Origin: Closterium sp. Naga37s-1
Lineage: Eukaryota; Streptophyta; Zygnematophyceae; Desmidiales; Closteriaceae
Length of the DNA: 64,000 bases
Assembly (NCBI GenBank): GCA_947471745.1
Contig: CANJKZ010000981.1
Location: 62,001-126,000 of the forward strand
Direction: 5' to 3'
Below, piece after piece: positions 23,151 through 33,050 of the stretch. The notes below the pieces were generated by a model. That model worked only from the letters and a program-made list of their open reading frames with translations, had not been told where the DNA came from and searched no databases. A program made the position numbers and the translations under genes. Position 1 is the first letter of the stretch; each line of letters starts with the position of its first letter.

Positions 23151-24644
23151 ACTGTGAGTGCCGGTGACAGAAGGAGGACGCAGACGCGGAACACGACTAC
23201 CAGTGCGACCAGCGCGAACAAGCGAGGCAGGGCGAGACGCAGGCTCATGATGCTCTGTAAGAGAGTCTGTCTGCTCAGTGTAAGGAGAAGGAGCAGGCAG
23301 TGGGGAGGCTGGTTGTAACTGTGGCTGCGACTGGTCTGGCGGTAGACACAGTAGAGGCGGAGTAAGATCGGTAGAAGACGGGAGACCAATTCCTGGCGAA
23401 GCAGTGGAATGAAGTACGGTCGCGGCCGCACAACGCCTCCAGCACCAGTACCGACAGCTCCAGCACCCCCAGCGCCAGCACCTCCAGCTCCAGGGTCTCC
23501 AGCTCCAGTACCTGAAGCACCACCAGCTCCAGCACCTCGAGCACCTCCAGCACCTCTAGTAGCTCCAGTACCTCCAGCACCTCCAGCACCTCCAGCAGCA
23601 GCAGTACCACCAGCTCCGGCAGCTCCAGTACCTCCAAAAGGAGCACCTCCAGAACCAGCACCTCCATCACCTCCAGCACCTCCAGTACAGCAGCACCACC
23701 AGCTCCGGCAGCTCCAGTACCTCCAGTACGAGCACCTCCGGGACCAGCAGCTCCAGCACCTCCAACAACAGCACCACCACCAGCTCCGGCAGCTCCGATA
23801 CCTCCAGCACGAGCACCTCCAGGACCAGCAGCTCCAGCACCTCCAGCACCTCCAGTAGCAGCACCACCACCAGCTCCGGCAGCTCCAGTACCTCCAGTAC
23901 GAGCGCCTCCGGGACCAGAAGCTCCAGCACCTCCAGCACCTCCAGCAGCAGCACCACCACCAGCTCCGGCAGCTCCAAAACCTCCAGCACGAGCACCTCC
24001 AGGACAAGCAGCTCCAGCACCTCCGGGACCTCTAGCTCCAGCAGGACCGCCAGCAACTCCAGCACCAGCAGCACCAGTGCCTCCAGTGCCAGCGCCTCCA
24101 GCGGCAGGGCCTCCAGCTCCAGCAGCCCGACTCCGAAGGCGGGTGCGCCAAGCGTACCACTCGCGCAGCTGCTGTGGGGAGAGAGGCTCGCGCCGGCTAG
24201 ACTCCTGGGGCGAGGCACCAGTAGGACCTCCAGGACTAGTAGCTCCATCTCCCCTAGGACCTCTAGTACAAGCATTACCTCCAGCACCTCCAGGACTAGC
24301 AACTCCAAGGCCTCCAGCTCCAGCAGCGCCACTCAGAAGGTGTGAGCGCTGAGTGTACCACTCGCGCAGCTGCTGTGGTTAGAGAGGCTCCTGTAGTGCA
24401 GCCACAGTACCCCGAGGCTCAGCACCCCCAGACTCAGCACCCCTAGGCTCCGCACCCGCATGCTCCGCACCAGCATACCACTCACAAAGCTGCTATGGCG
24501 TAAGGGCCTCGCGCGGACGCCGCTGCAGCTGCATCTGACCGGCGCTAGAAACTCCCCACCGAACAGCTCCACCGCGACTGCTACTACGGCCGCCACCACT
24601 CCCACTGCTATCACCACCGCCGCCTCCACTCCCACCGCTACCAC
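23151..24644 (-). pseudogene. Copia C Gly/Ala linker with three LREWY-type motifs
   Basis: One minus-strand frame reads a long Gly/Ala repeat (GGAGAAGAGGARTGG type). Motifs of the QLxEWYA form occur three times, near 24480, 24360 and 24170. The most upstream is preceded by a QRRPRE segment matching the gag region of Copia E, the last by a Pro-Leu-Ser-Pro segment matching the linkers of D and E. TAG at 24493-24495 sits where Gln precedes the first motif. Trp/Cys-rich and Leu/Val-rich frames across the same DNA are shadows of the repeat. Confidence 0.75.
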
Positions 24645-24699
24645 GAAGAGAGGTCATAGCGGGCAAAATAAGGAGACGTGCGACCAGCAGGGCAGCACT

Positions 24700-25600
24700 C
24701 AGTGAAGGAAGGGCGGCAAGCAGGTACTAGGGTAGGGCGTAGTGTAGGGCAGGGCAGCGCACGGTCAGGGCGGCGAACTGCAAGTAGGGCGGCGCGTGGG
24801 CAGGCAGGGTCAGCGCGCGGGCAGGCAGGAGCGGCGCGCGGGCAGGCAGGAGCGGCTCGCGGCCAGTAGGGCGGCGCGTGGGCTGCAGGGGCGGCGCGCG
24901 GGCTGCACGGGGCGGTGCGCGGGCTGCAGACGGGCGGCGCGCGGGCTGCAAGGGGCGGCGCGCAGGCTGCAGACGGGCGGCGCGTGGGCTGCAAGGGGTG
25001 GCGCGCGGGTGGCGTACGCGGGGCGGCGCGACACGGGGCATTCAGGGGCAGCGCTCAGGCAGGCATGGGCGGCGCACGGGGAGGCAGGGCGGACGTCAGA
25101 CGGGGCGGGCTGGGGCAGCCCGCATGGGCGACGCGACGGACAGGGGCAGGACGGACGGGCGATGCGACGGGCTAGGGCAGCCCGCACGGGCGACGCGACG
25201 GGCAGCAGGGGCGCAAGGGCAGCGCGATGCGACGGATAGCAGGGGCGCACGGCGCGACGGGCAGCAGGGGCGCGTGACGCGACGGGCTGCAGGGGCGCGC
25301 GACGCGAGGCAGGGCAGGGCGTGCGCAAGGCAGCGCAACGCTGGGCAGGGCAGGGCATGCGCGGGGCAGCGCGACGCGGGGCAGGGCAGGGCGTGCGCGG
25401 GGCAGCGCGACGCGGCAGGGCAGGGCGTGCGCGGGGCAGCGCGACGCGGGGCAGGGCAGGGCATGCGCGGGGCAGCGCGACGTGGGGCAGGACGTGCACG
25501 TGTAGTGTGACACAAGGCAGGGCAGGGCAGGGCGCGTGCTAACGGTGCAGCGCAGGGCAGGGCGTGGGGTAGCGCGGTAACCGCAGTATGTCACTAGCTA
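24700..25600. repeat. Copia C GC-rich leader minisatellites
   Basis: At 24860-25015 units of 20-22 bp share GGGCTGCA and GGCGGCGCG. At 25270-25490 the unit is about 36 bp, built on GGGCAGGGCAGGGC and GGGGCAGCGCGACG. These lie between the primer site and the first coding sequence, the position of the gag gene. All strands stay open, so predicted Arg/Ala-rich proteins are artefacts. Confidence 0.8.
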
Positions 25601-25638
25601 ATGGTGGGCCCGAAAAAAAACGGTCATACGGACCTACT

Positions 25639-25650
25639 GCTCTGATACCA
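25639..25650 (-). other. Copia C primer binding site
   Basis: The minus strand reads TGGTATCAGAGC, the perfect plant initiator-Met tRNA primer site, immediately after the LTR. Confidence 0.93.
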
Positions 25651-25778
25651 TGTCAAAAACTAACGAGCAGGAGTGAATGCGTTGAATGAGAAAGTGGTAC
25701 AAGTGTTAACCCTAATTTGGGTTGTGCCCCATATGGGCTACCCCACTATAGCCTACACAACAATATAACAGTTTGACA
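25651..25778 (-). repeat. Copia C 5' LTR
   Basis: On the minus strand it starts TGTCAAACTG and ends TTTTGACA. It shares the block TAGGCTATAGTGGGGTAG with the LTR of Copia D and a similar block with Copia E, placing C, D and E in one group. No 3' partner is present. Confidence 0.88.
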
Positions 25779-25852
25779 AGCCTTGCACACGCATGCTATA
25801 GATTATGCAACTCAATGTCGACACATAGGCATTTTTAATCAGAACCATGTTA

Positions 25853-26355
25853 CCGTATTATTCCGGCTATAGGACCCGTTGGTATAAAGGTCCCCCGGAA
25901 CTCTCTATAGGGTACTGGGACTCTTATTTTGGTATCAAAATGTGAGGACCCCCCTTTTGCCCCTACACATTATAAGACCCCCTTTTTAACATAGAGTATT
26001 TATAAATGCGATTTCGCGTCAACTTTTACAGGCAAGTTTTCAAAATATGACACGCTCTATGTGTCAGATTCGGATTCTGACACGTGTTTGTGTGTCAGAC
26101 GCGAATTATTACGCAAATCTGACGCGCCGCTCGCGTGATTCCACACGAGGGGTGTTTTTCGTTACGAATATAAGACCCCCCCCCCCCCCCCCCCCCCCCT
26201 TTGTAAACGAACAGTACATGGTAAATCTGATAACATTGTTATACAAATAAGAACACCCAGGTCTTAAAAAACTGTATGCCACCTACATGTCCACCCTAGC
26301 TATGTTTCCTGCATTTGTAGAAATTCCCCCAGGTCCTATAGTCGGAATAATACGG
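25853..26355. mobile_element. Pogo-like MITE (503 bp)
   Basis: Terminal inverted repeats of about 25 bp with one mismatch (CCGTATTATTCCGG... at both ends) are flanked by TA on each side, the Tc1/mariner-pogo target. The interior has no coding capacity, ATAAGACCCCC-type subterminal motifs and a 24-base C-run at 26176-26199. The ends resemble those of the autonomous-size pogo element at 60195-63218. Confidence 0.88.
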
Positions 26356-26357
26356 TA

Positions 26358-27210
26358 CTCATGACAGTGTTTGTTCTCCAACACTTCCTCAAAATCCACT
26401 GCCTTTTAACAACTAACGGTACATGTAGTGCAGTAGGTTGTTGGACGTTACCATTTGCGGATGTACTTGGGAAAATATCAATGACAATCATTTCTTTTAG
26501 TGGTACGGTAAAGAGACGCGAATGGTTGCTAAGTTGGTTCTGAAACTCAAAACCCTAAAACAATGTCTCAGGGAAAGTAATGTTGTAGAGCTTCTACAAG
26601 AAGACGAAACCCCGTTTAAGGAATCAGTGGGACGTAAAATATATATCTCGTATCATACATGACGTTTCGTGCCTAAAATGGTAATTTTTTACTTTGATCT
26701 GTTTGTTCATTCAATCAATTTTAGCTTCTGTAAGAATTAGGTCTATGAAGATATGACCACTGGAGACGTTGCAGAAACAATCCATATTCAAACCCTAACC
26801 AGTATGCTTGAGGATAGCATTCATTGTCAACCCCATGCATGTGCATCAGATCTGTTATATAGTAGTGAGAACGACTATCCTGACCGAACTCGTTTCAGTT
26901 TCGACACTATATTCGGTAACAGTGACATGCCCACCTAGCCACATCAAGGTGACTGTTTACATCGACAGGCTAAAACAGTGTTAAGCGAATGGTTTTTTTG
27001 CATATGCACCAATGAACGACGAACTCCAATGCTTGCTAACTCTGCGTCAGAATCGACGAATAGCCCAAAACACTGCGCCAAAAGCGACAGATATGCGTTC
27101 AAATCGTAACATTGCGCTTTCAACTCAAAACCCTTTCTTTTTCCCGCTTGCCCCTCCACGGCACGTGCCGAGCAAGGGGCATAAATGGGTACAACACGGG
27201 AACTTTCTGG
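26358..27210. other. AT-richer spacer, no gene recognised
   Basis: Short frames only. I see no domain, RNA gene or terminal repeat here. It is bounded by the MITE and the LTR of Copia D. Confidence 0.5.
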
Positions 27211-27335
27211 TGTCAGATTTATATGACATAGCTACTGTAGGCTATAGTGGGGTAGCACATATAGGGTACAGTTGTCTAGGGTTTGTATTTGTACCCAACT
27301 TTCCCTTAGTCAATTCATAATAGTTCAGTCTCTCA
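27211..27335 (+). repeat. Copia D 5' LTR
   Basis: It starts TGTCAGATTT and ends GTCTCTCA, directly before the primer site. It shares the TAGGCTATAGTGGGGTAG block with the LTR of Copia C. Confidence 0.85.
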
Positions 27336-27346
27336 TGGTATCGAGC
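27336..27346 (+). other. Copia D primer binding site
   Basis: TGGTATCGAGC follows the LTR and matches the plant initiator-Met tRNA site except for one base change or deletion. Confidence 0.85.
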
Positions 27347-27399
27347 AGGTTCCCCTGTGGGAACTGTTCCTAGGGCCCACCACCTTTTTTTTCCTGCCC

Positions 27400-28200
27400 G
27401 GAGCGCGCTCTACACTGCCCGAGTCGCGCTCCCCTCTCTCGACCCTGTCGCGCCGCCTTAGCGGCCCCGTCGCGTCGCACTTGCGGCCCCGTCGCATCGC
27501 CCTTGCGGCCCCTTCACGCCCTAGCAGCCGCGTCGCGCCGCCCTCGCGGCCCCGATCCGCCGCCCTCGCGGCTCCGTCGCGTCGCGCCGCCCTCGCGGCC
27601 CTTTCACGCCGCCCTCGCGGCCCTTTCTAGCCGCCCTCGCGGCCTCTTCAAGCCGCCCTCGCGACCCCCCCCTCCTAGCCGCCCTAGCGGCCCCGTCGCC
27701 TACCCCTGCGGCCCCGGCGCCGCCCTTCCCTGCCTCGGCGCCGCCTCTGCTGGCCCCGTCGCCTACCCCTGCGGCCCCGGAGCTGCCCTTCCCGGCCCCG
27801 GCGCCGCCTCTACTGGCCCCGACGCCGCTCCACCCGGCCCCGCCACCGCTCCACCCGGCCCCGCCGCCGTCCCCACGCGGCCCCGCCGTCACCACCGAGC
27901 CGCCGGCGCCGCCGAGCTGCTGCCGAGCCGCCCGATCCACCCGAGCCGCCCGAGCCGCCGCGCCACCTGAGCCGCCCGAGCCGCCGGGTCGCCGAGCCGC
28001 CGAGCTGCAGTTGCTGCCGAGCCGCCGTACCGCCGAGCCGCCCGAGCCGCCCGAGCCGCCGAGTCGCCGAGCCGCAGTTGCTGCCGAGCCGCCGTACCGC
28101 CGAGCCGCCCGAGCCGCCCGAGCCGCCGAGTTGCCGAGCCGCCGAGCCGCCGAGCCGCCCGAGCCGCCCTGTCCGGTAAGAGCAGCGCCTCTGTCACTGC
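27400..28200. repeat. Copia D GC-rich leader repeats
   Basis: Irregular repeats of GCCCTCGCGGCCCC (27480-27680), GGCCCCGGCGCCGCC (27690-27880) and GAGCCGCCCGAGCC (27900-28170) fill the leader between primer site and gag start. Pro/Ala/Arg-rich frames here are compositional. Confidence 0.8.
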
Positions 28201-28243
28201 ACTGCCCTTACCCTACTGTTCGCGCTGCTAGTCTACTGCTGTC

Positions 28244-28741
28244 ATGGCTACCCCTAGTGTCCTCGCTTTTGACGCTGAGGGTCGGGCCATTGACTTTGAC
28301 GTCTAGGTAGATGACCTGCAGCTTTTCCTACAGTGCGATAGGGCAGACGGTCTCTCCCTCTTTGACCTCACCTCTGGTGCCTCTCCTGCCCCTGCTGCTG
28401 ATGCCGACGCCACTGTTCGCTCACAGTGGGCCACACGCGATGCTGCTGCACGTCTTGCTGTGCGTTGCCACCTGCCTACCTCTGAGCGTGCGCACTTTAG
28501 CCAGTACAAGAGTGCTCACACCTTGTACGACGCTGTAGTTGCGCGCTACTCCTCCCCTGCCACTGCTGCACTGAGCCGCCTCATGCTACCGTACCTCTTC
28601 CCTGACCTTGCTGCCTTTCCCACAGTCGCTGACCTCATTACGCACCTCCGCACTAGTGACACTCGCTACCGCGCTGCGCTTCCTGCTGAGTTCTGCGCCA
28701 AGAACCCCCCCCCCCCATGTACATCACCCTCTACTACATAG
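28244..28741 (+). pseudogene. Copia D gag (N-terminal part)
   Basis: The frame begins MATPSVLAFD, then AIDFDV, TAG at 28304-28306 and DDLQLFLQ. It continues with a Copia-type gag helix pattern (SQWATRDAAARLAVRCHLP, THLRTSDTRYRAALPAEFCA). The codon at the TAG is most simply a former Trp. A C-run at about 28706-28716 shifts the frame into the following ORF, which continues gag (SLRIVRDHFLSVCPTTLTVDLLEKALLAAEKS). Gag forms the virus-like particle. This is the only recognisable gag among the Copia copies in the window. Confidence 0.75.
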
Positions 28742-31700
28742 TCACCCGGCTCCCTGACTCCCTTCGCATAGTCAGGGACCACTTCCTCTCAGTTTGCCCC
28801 ACCACTCTCACCGTTGACCTCCTCGAGAAGGCCCTCCTAGCAGCAGAGAAGAGCATAGTCGCTGTAGGAGCCTCTCGTGGTGACCCTCGCACCCCCGTCT
28901 TTGAGGGGTGTTCCCCCTCCCCCCTTTTGCCCTCTGTTGCCTCTGCTGCTGCGGCCGACCTCGTTGGTTTCAATTCGGTCGGCGCTGCGTCTGCCCCGAG
29001 CGGGAGACGCCGCACCGGCAAGGGCAAGGGGGGCAAGGGTGCTGGAGGGGCTGGCGGGGGTGGCGGAGGTGGCGGTGGAGGCAGTGGAGGGGGTGGGGGT
29101 GGTGGTGGGAGTGGTGGCGGGGGTGGAGGTGTCGGTGGCGGCAGTGGAGGCGGAGGCGGCGGCGGCGGTGGCGGTGGGAGCGGAGGTGGTGGAGGTGGCG
29201 GCGGTGGAGGAGGCGGCGGCGGAGGAGGTGGAGCTGGTCGGGGTGGCGCTGCGCAGAGGGTCGGCTCCGGTGGTGGTCAGCGCCAGCAGCAGCAGCAGCA
29301 ACGCACTCGTGACATCCCCCTCCCTCAGCAGCTCCGTGAGTGGTACGCTGCACGCCAGCGGGGTGGGGGTACTGGTCCGTGCACCTACGTCCTACGCACC
29401 GGCGACCGCGCGGGTGAGCAGTGCGGGGGTGCGCACTCCACCCAGCGCCGCTTTGGCCGCCTGACGGACGCTTGGCGTCACCAGTTCCCTGAGGCCACTG
29501 AGATCCCCCGCTGGGGCGAGCTGTCTAGGGCGGGTGTAGCTGTCTTTGACCTTGACTTTGATGCTATTCTTGCTGCCATGTATGCTGTGACTATTAGTGA
29601 TGAGGGTGACTGTTACCGGTGGTTTCCGCCCGACCCGGGCATTGAGACTGCTGCTCTAGGTACTGGTGAGGCTGCTGCTCTAGGTGCTAGCGAGGCTGCT
29701 GCTCTAGGTGCTCGTGCGTCTGCTCCCTCAGGTGCTGGTGAGTCTGCTCTCTCAGGTACTGCATCGGCTTCGGCCTCCCACACCTTCACCCTTGACTCGG
29801 GGGCTTCTCGCTCCTTCTTTCGAGACCGCACCACACTCACGCCGCTTGGCCGGCCAGTTGCAGTCTCTCTGGCAGACCCCTCTGGGGGTCCTGTCCTTGC
29901 TCACTTCTCCACTGTCCTCCCGTGTCCGGCGGCCCCCTCTGGCACCCTGTCTGGTCTTTACCTCCCCTCGTTCTCTACGAACTTGGTGAGTGGTGCTGAC
30001 CTACAGGATGCGGGGGTTCACCAGTTCACTCCTGCGAGTCAGCGGGTGACCCACTGCACGGACGCTCGGACAGGCCGACACCTGGCCACGTTTACACGTC
30101 GGCCGGGGTCGAGCCTGTACACACTGACCACTGCGTCTCCTCCAGTCACTGCGTCTGGTCAGGTAGCTGCGTCGGGTCAGGTGTTTGCTGCAGCGTCCAG
30201 GTCTGGTCCTGAGTCTGCCCCCTGTTCGTGTCGCCTCCTGTCTCACGAGACTCTCCTCTGGCACCACCGCCTTGGTCACCCCTCCCTGCTTCGTCTCCGA
30301 GGCATGGCCTCCCGTGTCCTTGTCTCTGGTCTTCCCCGGTCCCTCCCTCCCCTTCCTCCGGGGCCTGGCCCTACCTGCGTCCCCTGTGTCGAGGGGCGGC
30401 AGCGGGCTGCCCCTCACTCCTCCCAGTTTCCTCCGACAGAGGCCCCGCTGCAGACGCTTCACATGGACGTGTGGGGCCCGGCCCGCGTCCGTGGACAGGG
30501 TCACGAGCGCTACTTCCTGCTGGTGGTTGACGACTACACCACAGTCTTCCCCTTGCGCAGCAAGGGTGATGTCACTGAGGTGTTGATCGACTGGATCCGC
30601 GCAGCTCGTCTCCAGCTCCGGCAGAGCTTCGGCTCGGACTTTCCTGTTCTGCGTCTGCACTCTGACAGAGGTGGAGAGTTCTCCTCTGGCCTTCTGCGAG
30701 CCTACTGTCGTGCACGAGGCATCCGCCAGACCTTCACGCTTCCGGACTCTCCACAGCAAAATGGGATTGCTGAGCGCCGCATTGGCATGGTCATGGACGT
30801 CGCCCGTACGTCCATGATGCATGCGGCTGCCCCCCATTTTCTGTGGCCGTTTGCGGTTCGGTACGCGGCGCATCAGATTAACCTTCACCCCAGGGTCTCC
30901 ATGCCGGAGACCTCCCCAGCTTTGCTGTGGACGGGGAAGGTTGGCGATGCGTCTGCGTTCCGTGTCTGGGGATCTCGGGCGTTTGTCCGCGACTTGTCTG
31001 CGGACAAGCTGTCCCCTCGTGCTGCTCCTTGCGTCTTCCTTGGCTTCCCCCCTGACGCGCCAGGGTGGCAGTTCTACCACCCCACCTCTCGCCGTGTTGT
31101 GTCCTCCCAGGACGTCACGTTTGACGAGTCGGTCCCCTACTACCGCCTCTTCCCCTACCGCACTCCGTCCCTCCCCCCGCCACCGCTCTTCCTTGTGCCA
31201 GGTCCCCCCCCGGTAGTCCCCCTCCCCCCTCAGGGTCCTGCCCCTTCAGGTGTGTCCCAGGTAGACGCAGTCGAGCCTGTCGAGGTTACTGGTGACTCTG
31301 GTGCTGCTGAGGGTGCTGAGCCTGGGGGTGCTGACTCTGGGGGTGCTGAGCGTGTGGGTGCTACGCCTGGGGGTGCTAAGCCTGAGGGTGCTACTACTGG
31401 GGGTGCTGAGCCTGGGGGTCCTGAGCCTAGGGGTGCTACTACTGGGGGTGCTGAGCCTGGGGGTGCTGAGCCTGGGGGTGCTACGCCTGGGGGTGCTGAG
31501 CCTGGGGGTGCCACGCCTGGAGGTGCTGAGCCTGGGGGTGCGGAGCCTGAGGGAGCTGGGCCTGCTCGTGTGGCGTCTGGTGGTGCTGAGCCTGGAGGTT
31601 CTCCGGGTGCTTCGTCTCGGCGGGAGCCACTCTCTCCACAGGAGCTGCGCGAGTGGTTTGCCCGGCGCTGGAGGCGTGCTGCTGGAGCTGGAGGTTCTTC

Positions 31701-32379
31701 AGCTGCTGAGGGTGCTGGTGCCGCGGGTCCCGGAGGTGCTCGTACTGGGAGTACTGGAGCTGCTGGGCCTGCGGGTACGACTGGAGCTGGAGCTGCTGAG
31801 GGTGTTGGCGCTGAGGCTACTGCTGTCGGTCCTGGAGGCGGTCCTGCTGGGGGTGCTACTGGTGCTGCTGGAGGTACTGGAGCTGGAGGTGCTGCTGGCG
31901 CTGGTGCTGCCGCTGGGGGTACTGGTGCTGTCCCTGCTGTGTCTGGAGTCGCCGCGCGGCCTCGGCCGTACTTCGTTCCGTTCCTTCAGCAGGTTCTTGG
32001 TCTCCCGCCTTCTACTGGTCCTCCTCCTCCCTTAGAGTGTCCACAGCCTGTCCCGTCACAGTTACAGTTACAGCCGGCCTCCCCACTGCCCGCTCCTTCT
32101 CCCTACACTGGTCCTACTGGAGGTCTTGCTGAGCGTCTCGCCCTGCGTCGCCTGTCCGTCCTGCTCGCACTAGTGGTCGTGGTTCGCGTCAGCGTCCTCC
32201 TCCTATCCCTGGCACGCACCGGTCATCCCCTCCCTCCGCACTCGCTCCTACCCCCCGCTCTAATCTTCCCGCTGCTTTTCCATTCGAAACAATTAGTAGC
32301 TATTACTCACATTTTACTCGATCTAAGAGCAACTACCCCATTTCGCGACGCTCTCTCACGTCTTAGTCCCTCGATCTAG
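28717..32379 (+). CDS. Copia D gag end, protease, integrase and linker polyprotein
   Basis: A 1220-residue frame. Residues about 1-70 finish gag. About 105-185 is nearly pure glycine with Ser. About 205-215 reads PQQLREWYAARQ, followed by an atypical zinc-knuckle-like segment. Protease LDSGAS is near 355. GAG-pre-integrase is at 515-575 (LWHHRLGHPS, CVPCVEGRQRA). Integrase has Asp in HMDVWGP, Asp in LHSDRGGEFSSG and Glu in SPQQNGIAERR. A three-residue deletion shortens the VDDYT segment. Then come a GGAEPGGAEP repeat, a second LREW motif and a Gly/Ala repeat. Copia-like sequence ends near codon 1170 (in another frame) and the ORF runs into non-element DNA. Reverse transcriptase and RNase H are missing. 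Confidence 0.85.
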   Translation: MYITLYYIVTRLPDSLRIVRDHFLSVCPTTLTVDLLEKALLAAEKSIVAVGASRGDPRTPVFEGCSPSPLLPSVASAAAADLVGFNSVGAASAPSGRRRTGKGKGGKGAGGAGGGGGGGGGGSGGGGGGGGSGGGGGGVGGGSGGGGGGGGGGGSGGGGGGGGGGGGGGGGGAGRGGAAQRVGSGGGQRQQQQQQRTRDIPLPQQLREWYAARQRGGGTGPCTYVLRTGDRAGEQCGGAHSTQRRFGRLTDAWRHQFPEATEIPRWGELSRAGVAVFDLDFDAILAAMYAVTISDEGDCYRWFPPDPGIETAALGTGEAAALGASEAAALGARASAPSGAGESALSGTASASASHTFTLDSGASRSFFRDRTTLTPLGRPVAVSLADPSGGPVLAHFSTVLPCPAAPSGTLSGLYLPSFSTNLVSGADLQDAGVHQFTPASQRVTHCTDARTGRHLATFTRRPGSSLYTLTTASPPVTASGQVAASGQVFAAASRSGPESAPCSCRLLSHETLLWHHRLGHPSLLRLRGMASRVLVSGLPRSLPPLPPGPGPTCVPCVEGRQRAAPHSSQFPPTEAPLQTLHMDVWGPARVRGQGHERYFLLVVDDYTTVFPLRSKGDVTEVLIDWIRAARLQLRQSFGSDFPVLRLHSDRGGEFSSGLLRAYCRARGIRQTFTLPDSPQQNGIAERRIGMVMDVARTSMMHAAAPHFLWPFAVRYAAHQINLHPRVSMPETSPALLWTGKVGDASAFRVWGSRAFVRDLSADKLSPRAAPCVFLGFPPDAPGWQFYHPTSRRVVSSQDVTFDESVPYYRLFPYRTPSLPPPPLFLVPGPPPVVPLPPQGPAPSGVSQVDAVEPVEVTGDSGAAEGAEPGGADSGGAERVGATPGGAKPEGATTGGAEPGGPEPRGATTGGAEPGGAEPGGATPGGAEPGGATPGGAEPGGAEPEGAGPARVASGGAEPGGSPGASSRREPLSPQELREWFARRWRRAAGAGGSSAAEGAGAAGPGGARTGSTGAAGPAGTTGAGAAEGVGAEATAVGPGGGPAGGATGAAGGTGAGGAAGAGAAAGGTGAVPAVSGVAARPRPYFVPFLQQVLGLPPSTGPPPPLECPQPVPSQLQLQPASPLPAPSPYTGPTGGLAERLALRRLSVLLALVVVVRVSVLLLSLARTGHPLPPHSLLPPALIFPLLFHSKQLVAITHILLDLRATTPFRDALSRLSPSI
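31310..31560 (+). repeat. 15-bp repeat coding GGAEP
   Basis: Tandem GAGCCTGGGGGTGCT units (with ACG, ACT variants) encode the Gly-Gly-Ala-Glu-Pro linker of Copia D. The same unit occurs in Copia E at 49225-49430. Confidence 0.85.
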
Positions 32380-33050
32380 CTCCCTAATCACTATTTTTCC
32401 CGTTTATCGTCATCGCCGTAACCCTAATATGCATACTTCAAATGCGCGCCTCAGTTATTTTTCCGCATATTTTCGTTATCTCGCACGTTTTCGAGCTAGT
32501 ATGTCTTAGCGCGTGCTGTTTTGCCCTGGTCATAAACGCGTTAGCTGTTTTTCGAGGCTGAACGGAGCCAAGAGGCCGCGAACGCTTTTTCTCACGCGTC
32601 GCGGATGCGGCATCCCAGCCTCTCCTTTGACGTGCATGACACTAGCCGCGCCGCGGCCTTAGTTTGATCTGCTAGCACGGCCCGCCAGCACTTCCCGTAT
32701 TGCTGCCGCTAGCACAGCTCGCATAGCCGCCGCTACTAGCCCTGCCCGCCGCCGTCTAGCCCTGCCTGCATAGCCGCCGCTACTAGCTCTGCCCGCCGCC
32801 GTCTAGCTCTGCCTGCGTAGCCGCCGCTAGGACTACCTGCACAGCCGCCGCCAGCACTGTCCGCTCAGCTCGCATACCCCGTTGCCAGTAGTACGCGCAC
32901 ACCCTGCAGCCAGCACGACCTGCATACCCCGCAGCTAGCACCACCTGCATACCCGCATAAGAGAGAAAAAAAATCGGAAAACAAGAAGAAGAAAAAAATG
33001 CTTAAAAACACCAATAAATAATACAAAGGCACACTTTCCAAAATACAGGT
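32380..33050. other. Spacer with GC-rich repeats
   Basis: No gene. At 32690-32960 a phrase 'ctgcatagccgccgctactagctctgcccgccgccgt' recurs in diverged form about five times, on a C-rich background. The end of Copia D is lost in this region. Confidence 0.5.

Larger units (their letters stand above)
22105..25778 (-). mobile_element. Copia C, truncated and internally deleted (family of D and E)
   Basis: Only the 5' LTR (25651-25778) remains, followed on the minus strand by a canonical primer site, a GC-rich repeat leader, a Gly/Ala linker and part of reverse transcriptase. Protease, GAG-pre-integrase and integrase are absent: sequence jumps from a gag-type QLREWYA motif into the Gly/Ala linker that normally follows integrase, which carries the same motif. 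Reverse transcriptase ends just after the YVDD region (near 22105) in unrelated DNA, so RNase H and the 3' LTR are lost. Confidence 0.88.
27211..32280 (+). mobile_element. Copia D, 5' LTR to linker, 3'-truncated
   Basis: A 125-bp LTR and primer site are followed by a GC-rich leader, gag, a poly-Gly region, protease, integrase and the Gly/Glu/Pro and Gly/Ala linkers. Homology to Copia E fades at about 32230-32280, before reverse transcriptase, and no 3' LTR follows. It is the only Copia copy here with a readable gag domain. Frame breaks are few: one TAG and one C-run shift in gag. Confidence 0.9.

Noticed and set aside
23147..24007. Trp/Cys/Arg-rich 286-residue frame
   Set aside because: It is the wrong frame of the Gly/Ala linker of Copia C.
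24796..25594. Several Arg/Ala- and Ala/Pro-rich frames of up to 229 residues
   Set aside because: All lie in the GC-rich leader repeats of Copia C, on both strands, and carry no domain.
25690..25720. AACCCTAA-like sequence suggesting telomere repeats
   Set aside because: Only one partial unit is present, inside the LTR of Copia C.
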